In this document: piece by piece, positions 5,444 through 8,943 of the stretch
Numbering within the stretch: position 1 is the stretch's first letter
Layout: each line of letters starts with the position of its first letter
Origin: Actinomycetes bacterium
GTDB lineage: Bacteria > Actinomycetota > Coriobacteriia > WRKU01 > WQUG01
Assembly (NCBI GenBank): GCA_031268615.1
Contig: JAIRWZ010000053.1
Coordinates: forward strand, 1-8,943
Length of the DNA: 8,943 nt
Direction of reading: 5' to 3'
Program-made: the position numbers and the translations under genes
Notes under the pieces: generated by a model
Databases searched by the model: none
What the model saw: only the letters and a program-made list of their open reading frames with translations
What the model was told of the DNA's origin: nothing

Positions 5444-6918
5444 TTGACTACATTCAGCCGGAATTCCATGTGGATATTGACTACGATAAATGCCACAAAT
5501 GCGGGCGCTGCCAGGGGCAATGCGGCTGGGGTGTGTACAGTTTTGTTGGCCGGCCGCTGCCTGATGACGCAAAGTGTCGCGCCTGTCATCGCTGCGTGAC
5601 TTTTTGCCCGGCACACTGCATTACGATAAAGCGCAGCGACCTGGCGTATCGCGAAAACCCGAACTGGCCGGTGGCGGCGCGCAAAGCCGTGTGGCGGCAG
5701 GGAGCCAGCGGCGGCGTGCTGTTGTCGTCGATGGGGTCGGACCGACCGCGCACCTCCCTGTTCGACGCGCTGGCGCTGGACGCCTGTCAGGTGACCAACC
5801 CGTCGATTGACCCGCTGCGCGAACCGATGGAGACGCGTACTACGCTGGGGAAGCGTCCGCAGGTCTTTGGTGACGAGCCGCCGAAAGAGTGGGCGGGGCG
5901 CATGACGCTCGCGACGCCGATTTTGTTTGCGCCGATGAGTTTTGGCTCGGTGTCGCTGAACGTTCATAAGGCCTTGGCGTTGGCGGCGCGCGAGCTGGGA
6001 ATCTACATGAATACCGGCGAAGGCGGCCTGCACCCTGACCTGTATCCCCTGGCCGACAACGTCATCGTGCAGGTGGCGTCTGGTCGGTTCGGCGTTACGC
6101 CGGAATACCTCGGCCGGGGCGCGGCCATCGAAATCAAGGTCGGGCAGGGCGCCAAACCGGGTATCGGAGGGCACTTGCCGGGGGAAAAAATCAACGCCGA
6201 GGTGTCCACGACGCGCATGATTCCGCAGGGCACGGATGCCATTTCTCCGGCTCCGCACCACGATATCTACAGTATCGAAGACCTGCGGCAGCTGATTTAT
6301 TCGTTGAAAGAGGCCAGCGGGTACAAACCGGTTGGCGTGAAAATCGCTGCTGTGCATAATGTGGGCGCCATTGCGTCGGGCGTCGTGCGGGCGGGCGCCG
6401 ACTATGTCTATCTGGACGGCATGAACGGCGGGACGGGAGCGGCGCCAGCCGTCATTCGCGACCATGTGGGCATTCCCGTTGAGCTGGCGCTGGCCGTCGT
6501 TGACCAGCGCTTGCGCGATGAAAACATTCGCAACCAGGCTTCTATTATCGTGGCGGGCTCGATTCGCTCGTCAGCTGACCTGGCCAAAGCGCTGGCCTTG
6601 GGCGCTGACGCCGTTGCGCTGGGGTCAGCCGCGCTGTTGGCGCTGGGCTGTCACCTGTGTCAGGGCTGTCACACCGGCAGCTGTTCGTGGGGGCTGACGA
6701 CGCAGAAACCGGAGCTGACCCGCCGTCTGGATCCCGAAGAAGGCGCGCAACGTCTGGTGAACCTGGTCGGCGCCTGGACCCATGAACTGCAGGAAATACT
6801 GGGAGCCTTGGGCGTCAACGCCGTCGAAAGTTTGCGCGGCAGTCGCGACCGGCTGCGTGCCATCGGGCTGGACGCGCAGACCTGCGATATCCTGGGCGTC
6901 GCTCCGGCGGGCCGATGA
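5440..6918 (+). CDS. gltB2: Glutamate synthase ferredoxin-FMN synthase subunit, archaeal-type split GltB2
   Basis: Makes glutamate from 2-oxoglutarate and ammonia on an FMN barrel; 492 residues. An N-terminal ferredoxin domain carries two CX2CX2CX3C motifs (Cys18/21/24/28 and Cys46/49/52/56, the second followed by Pro). The FMN/synthase domain spans about 105-450: PILFAPMSFGSVS (160-172), MNTGEGGLHPDL (190-201), GQGAKPGIGGHLPG (235-248), MNGGTGAAP (328-336) and AGSIRSSADLAKAL (372-385). Cys404-X5-Cys410-X4-Cys415 matches the [3Fe-4S] ligands of glutamate synthases, with an extra Cys407 between. ATG 5440 is chosen because the ferredoxin domain begins there and GAGG (5429-5432) lies 7 bases upstream. 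The longer open frame back to 5290 is read out of frame through gltB1. It overlaps gltB1 by 4 bases. No NADPH/FAD partner (GltD) is encoded in the window, so the ferredoxin domain is the likely electron entry. Confidence 0.93.
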   Translation: MIDYIQPEFHVDIDYDKCHKCGRCQGQCGWGVYSFVGRPLPDDAKCRACHRCVTFCPAHCITIKRSDLAYRENPNWPVAARKAVWRQGASGGVLLSSMGSDRPRTSLFDALALDACQVTNPSIDPLREPMETRTTLGKRPQVFGDEPPKEWAGRMTLATPILFAPMSFGSVSLNVHKALALAARELGIYMNTGEGGLHPDLYPLADNVIVQVASGRFGVTPEYLGRGAAIEIKVGQGAKPGIGGHLPGEKINAEVSTTRMIPQGTDAISPAPHHDIYSIEDLRQLIYSLKEASGYKPVGVKIAAVHNVGAIASGVVRAGADYVYLDGMNGGTGAAPAVIRDHVGIPVELALAVVDQRLRDENIRNQASIIVAGSIRSSADLAKALALGADAVALGSAALLALGCHLCQGCHTGSCSWGLTTQKPELTRRLDPEEGAQRLVNLVGAWTHELQEILGALGVNAVESLRGSRDRLRAIGLDAQTCDILGVAPAGR

Positions 6919-7109
6919 GCGACGCGCGTAGAAAGAGGCAGCGAGGAAGCGGAGTGAGTACGCCCATGCTCCGAAGAGAATCGGGCAGGTATGGACCCCC
7001 GGTCAAAGCCGGGGGCAGGTATGGACCCCCGGTCAAGCCGGGGGCAGGTATGGACGTACTCACTTATGCAAACCGTTTGAACGAAAGGCAACAACGACAT
7101 GATTGGTAA
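6915..7109 (+). CDS. Possible 64-codon ORF read through repeat element B
   Basis: ATG 6915 overlaps the gltB2 stop as ATGA, and the frame stays open across the repeat element to 7109, overlapping the gltB3 start (7099) by 11 bases. The product is very basic and contains two copies of GRYGPPVK followed by GMDVLT. It is not recognised. It may only be the translated face of the repeat, or may couple gltB2 to gltB3. No Shine-Dalgarno of its own was seen. Confidence 0.2.
   Translation: MSDARRKRQRGSGVSTPMLRRESGRYGPPVKAGGRYGPPVKPGAGMDVLTYANRLNERQQRHDW
6953..7064. repeat. Palindromic repeat element B between gltB2 and gltB3
   Basis: AGTGAGTACGCCCA (6953-6966) and TGGACGTACTCACT (7051-7064) are inverted repeats with one mismatch. 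Inside are tandem units of 30 and 29 bases (6983-7012 and 7013-7041) and a truncated third (7042-7055). Each full unit holds GGCAGGTATGGAC and a hairpin of CCCCCGG against CCGGGGG. As RNA this would be a branched structure between two operon genes. There is no T-tract, so it is not a classical terminator. Confidence 0.85.
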
Positions 7110-8019
7110 CCTGTCCCACGACAAGATGAACATGGCGGAGGCTGACCCCGCGACCCGGCCTATCGAAGGCTACGTGCATCGCGCCCCGACCGTGACCGTC
7201 AGTCGGCGGGACACCACCGCTGCTACCATCACCACCGCCGCCAGTAGCGCCACCGCCACCCCAGCCGCTCCCCCCGCGGCCATCGTGGACGCCGACCACA
7301 TCTACTACCGCGAGCTGAACGCCGCCATAGCCGGGCTGGTCGCCGACGGCGTGCGCGACATCACCCTGCGCCGCGTCAACGGGCAGCGCTACCTGGGTAA
7401 CGGCCTGACGAGCCCCGACCTGCGCCTGCGCATAGAGGGAGTCCCCGGCCAGGACCTCGGCATGTTTCTGGGAGGTGCGGCCATCGAGGTCTACGGCAAC
7501 GCCCAGGACGGCGTGGGCAACACGATGGAAGCCGGGCATATCCACGTCCATGGCAGCGCGGGCGACGTGGTGGGTTACGGTATGCGCGGCGGAGAGGTGT
7601 TCATTCGCGGAGACGTGGGCTACCGCGTCGGCATTCACATGAAGCAGTATCAGAGCCGCGTGCCGACCATCATTATCGGCGGCAAGGCGCGCGATTTCTT
7701 CGGGGAATACATGGCGGGTGGCCGCATGATTTTGCTGGACGTTGCCTCGCAGTTGTCCGGCGACGCGCTGGGCATGTACGTGGGTACGGGCATGCACGGG
7801 GGCGAAATCTACGCCCGCTGCCCGGTGAACCCCGCCCAATGTGGGCGCGAAGTCGGCCTGACCCCGGCCACCGACGACCAGATGGCGGAACTGACCCCGC
7901 TGATTTCGCGCTTTTGCACGGTGTTCGGTCTGGACGCGGACCGGGCGCTTGCGGGCCAGTTCACTCGCATTGCCCCGGTGTCGTCTCGCCCTTATGGTAA
8001 TCTGTACGTGAACCTGTAG
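7099..8019 (+). CDS. gltB3: Glutamate synthase GXGXG subunit, archaeal-type split GltB3
   Basis: Right-handed beta-helix protein of 306 residues corresponding to the C-terminal domain of large GltB, which has a structural role and helps couple the glutaminase and synthase sites. Gly-rich rungs run from about 118 to 240: GMFLGGAAIEVYGNAQDGVG, then GHIHVHGSAGDVVGYGMRGG, EVFIRGDVGYRVG, FGEYMAGGRMILLD and TGMHGGEIYAR. The related fold of formylmethanofuran dehydrogenase subunit C is the main alternative, ruled out by context. Residues about 38-62 are a Thr/Ala/Pro stretch (TTAATITTAASSATATPAAP) before the fold, likely a flexible linker. AAAGG (7084-7088) lies 10 bases before ATG 7099. The gap to gltB2 is 180 bases, unlike the tight junction before it, and is filled by element B. 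Identical 28-base inverted repeats (6985-7012 and 8066-8093) bracket the gene. Confidence 0.9.
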   Translation: MIGNLSHDKMNMAEADPATRPIEGYVHRAPTVTVSRRDTTAATITTAASSATATPAAPPAAIVDADHIYYRELNAAIAGLVADGVRDITLRRVNGQRYLGNGLTSPDLRLRIEGVPGQDLGMFLGGAAIEVYGNAQDGVGNTMEAGHIHVHGSAGDVVGYGMRGGEVFIRGDVGYRVGIHMKQYQSRVPTIIIGGKARDFFGEYMAGGRMILLDVASQLSGDALGMYVGTGMHGGEIYARCPVNPAQCGREVGLTPATDDQMAELTPLISRFCTVFGLDADRALAGQFTRIAPVSSRPYGNLYVNL

Positions 8020-8041
8020 CACTATGACCTGCAGAATATGG

Positions 8042-8093
8042 ATAAGCGAGTACTGCGCCTGCCCCCCGGCTTTGACCGGGGGTCCATACCTGC
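8042..8093. repeat. Repeat element C, inverted partial copy of element B
   Basis: Begins ATAAGCGAGTAC (8042-8053), close to the reverse complement of the right end of element B. Then 8066-8093 is the exact reverse complement of 6985-7012. A hairpin of CCCCCGG (8063-8069) and CCGGGGG (8076-8082) lies within it. No T-tract follows, so termination after gltB3 is doubtful. The rest of the 8020-8127 gap holds only the next gene's ribosome site. Confidence 0.75.
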
Positions 8094-8127
8094 ACCTGAA
8101 CAGCGATTGGAGGGGTAGCGAGAACAC

Positions 8128-8829
8128 ATGACGCCCACTCACTTCCAGAGTGTCGGCAATGGTTTGGTCATCAGCGACGACCGCACGGTCGCCCTGCGCT
8201 ACGGGCAGCTGCTGCGCCGATTTACGCGCCGAGTTGGTATCAGCAACACAGCCGACGCGGTGCGCACGATTGCCTTCCAAACTGTCAACGCCGTCATTTT
8301 GGATGCGGGGCTACGGACGAATGAATTCCTTGCAATCATAGAACGCTTTCACGCGCAGGGTAAGGGGATGGATGTCCTGGCCGTGGTCGCCGCTGCCTCG
8401 CTGCCCCGTATTCGCGTTCCGCAACGCCTGGTGACCGATTTTGTTGTGGAAGGCGCCAGCGACGCGGAAATACTGGCGCGTCTGCGCTTTCTGCTCGCGC
8501 CGCGCGAGTCCGACGAAACCGAAGCCGCGCTGCAAGACGGCGCTCTGACCCTGGACTTCAGCCAGCACAAAATCTATCTGGAGGATAGACCCCTGTCCCT
8601 GGCACACATCGAATACTCGCTGTTGGCCTTCTTTTTGACGCACCCCAATCGCACCTATCCGCGCGCAGAGCTGCTGCGTCGCGTCTGGGGTTCGACCAGC
8701 GACGCCCCCTCACGTACCGTTGACGTACACGTACGCCGCATTCGCGCAAAACTGGGAGCCGCGGTTGACCACCGCTTGGACACAGTACGAGGCGTAGGCT
8801 ACCTCTGGCACGCCGAACCCCCCGAATAA
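8128..8829 (+). CDS. OmpR-family winged-helix regulator with atypical receiver, GlnR-like
   Basis: Predicted DNA-binding transcription regulator of 233 residues. Residues about 12-125 form a receiver-like domain. The acidic pair (Asp17-Asp18) and the usual phospho-acceptor position (Asp59 in AVILDAG) are present. The conserved Thr/Ser after beta-4 is replaced (LAVVAAAS), and the beta-5 Lys is replaced by Glu (FVVEGAS instead of a V-K-P motif). This pattern fits orphan regulators such as GlnR of actinobacteria that act without a kinase. Residues about 137-230 are a Trans_reg_C winged helix (LSLAHIEYSLLAFFLTHPNR, RAELLRRVWG, SRTVDVHVRRIRAKLG, TVRGVGYLW). GGAGG (8109-8113) lies 14 bases before ATG 8128; no closer start is seen. 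No histidine kinase follows in the window. Position after glutamate synthase genes suggests nitrogen control, but general OmpR/PhoB-type function cannot be excluded. Its TAA stop lies within repeat element D. Confidence 0.85.
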   Translation: MTPTHFQSVGNGLVISDDRTVALRYGQLLRRFTRRVGISNTADAVRTIAFQTVNAVILDAGLRTNEFLAIIERFHAQGKGMDVLAVVAAASLPRIRVPQRLVTDFVVEGASDAEILARLRFLLAPRESDETEAALQDGALTLDFSQHKIYLEDRPLSLAHIEYSLLAFFLTHPNRTYPRAELLRRVWGSTSDAPSRTVDVHVRRIRAKLGAAVDHRLDTVRGVGYLWHAEPPE

Positions 8830-8849
8830 GCGAGTACGCCCATTCCTGC
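8826..8849. repeat. Repeat end D at the stop codon of the regulator gene
   Basis: ATAAGCGAGTACGCCCAT followed by TCCTGC resembles the reverse complement of the right end of element B (7046-7067), with a few mismatches. The regulator's TAA stop (8827-8829) is part of the motif. No second end is visible before the window closes. Confidence 0.55.
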
Positions 8850-8910
8850 AATCGTGTGCGCACCGCCAATTCTCCCTTCTCAGATGCCATCCTTCCTCCC
8901 AAAATGCCTC

Positions 8911-8939
8911 TTGAAGTGAGGTGGGTGGAAGCGTACAAT
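8911..8939 (+). promoter_or_regulatory. Probable sigma-A promoter for the next gene
   Basis: TTGAAG (8911-8916) and TACAAT (8934-8939) are separated by 17 bases. They match the -35 and -10 consensus at 4 and 5 of 6 positions. Start would fall just past the window end, so any downstream gene is unseen. The rest of 8850-8910 shows no gene or clear terminator. Confidence 0.45.
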
Positions 8940-8943
8940 ATCT

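Noticed and set aside
5110..6465. Long minus-strand open frame, and similar ones at 3597-4475, 4253-5086 and 7060-8280
   Set aside because: They lie opposite clear + strand genes. Their Arg/His/Ala/Val-rich products show no recognisable domain, as expected of antisense shadows in GC-rich DNA.
6983..7055. CRISPR-like array
   Set aside because: The 30-base units abut with no unique spacers and there are only two and a half copies; they are tandem repeats inside element B.
8063..8082. Intrinsic terminator after gltB3
   Set aside because: The hairpin is strong but no T-tract follows, and the same hairpin occurs as part of the repeat units in element B.
8558..8938. Minus-strand frame with GGGAGGAAGG before an ATG near 8886
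   Set aside because: The ribosome-like site is very close to the ATG, and the frame soon runs antisense through the regulator's winged-helix region. No domain is visible.

Overview
The window reads as chromosomal DNA of a high-GC, Gram-positive anaerobe, most likely an actinomycete of the Coriobacteriia/Eggerthellales type. This is inferred from three things: a surface protein with an InlB-type repeat and a membrane tail, an ANTAR protein with a PdtaS-like sensor, and an archaeal-type split glutamate synthase next to a GlnR-like regulator. No rRNA or marker gene is present to prove the taxonomy. Every supported gene is on the + strand. No tRNA, rRNA, CRISPR array, transposase or phage gene was seen.

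Layout. (1) 2-1681 is the 3' part of a secreted beta-helix adhesin-like protein. (2) It overlaps by 8 bases with 1674-2663, a soluble regulator with a PdtaS-like sensor region, a PAS domain and a C-terminal ANTAR RNA-binding domain. (3) 2643-2819 is a compact control region. It holds a near-consensus sigma-A promoter, two stem-loops whose hexaloops both carry A at position 1 and G at position 4 (the ANTAR target signature), and a strong intrinsic terminator that shares bases with the second stem-loop. (4) 2820-8019 is an operon: an HdrB-HdrC fusion, a 25-residue membrane peptide, and glutamate synthase split into amidotransferase (gltB1), ferredoxin-FMN synthase (gltB2) and GXGXG (gltB3) proteins. 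(5) 8128-8829 encodes an OmpR-type regulator with an incomplete phosphorylation site, resembling GlnR. (6) 8911-8939 looks like a promoter for the next gene.

Working model (inference). GltB1 hydrolyses glutamine, and the ammonia reacts with 2-oxoglutarate on the GltB2 FMN, helped structurally by GltB3. No GltD (the NADPH/FAD subunit) is encoded here. Electrons probably enter through the ferredoxin domain of GltB2, and the HdrBC fusion is a candidate redox partner. Expression would be switched by ANTAR antitermination in the leader, with the sensor-ANTAR gene directly upstream, and perhaps also by the GlnR-like protein at the far end.

A family of short palindromic repeats runs through the operon. 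Its ends match AGYGAGTACGYCCA or the complement. Copies lie in the 3' end of gltB1, between gltB2 and gltB3, after gltB3, at the stop codon of the regulator, and as a near-identical fragment inside the HdrBC gene. Inside open frames the copies are read in the same frame.
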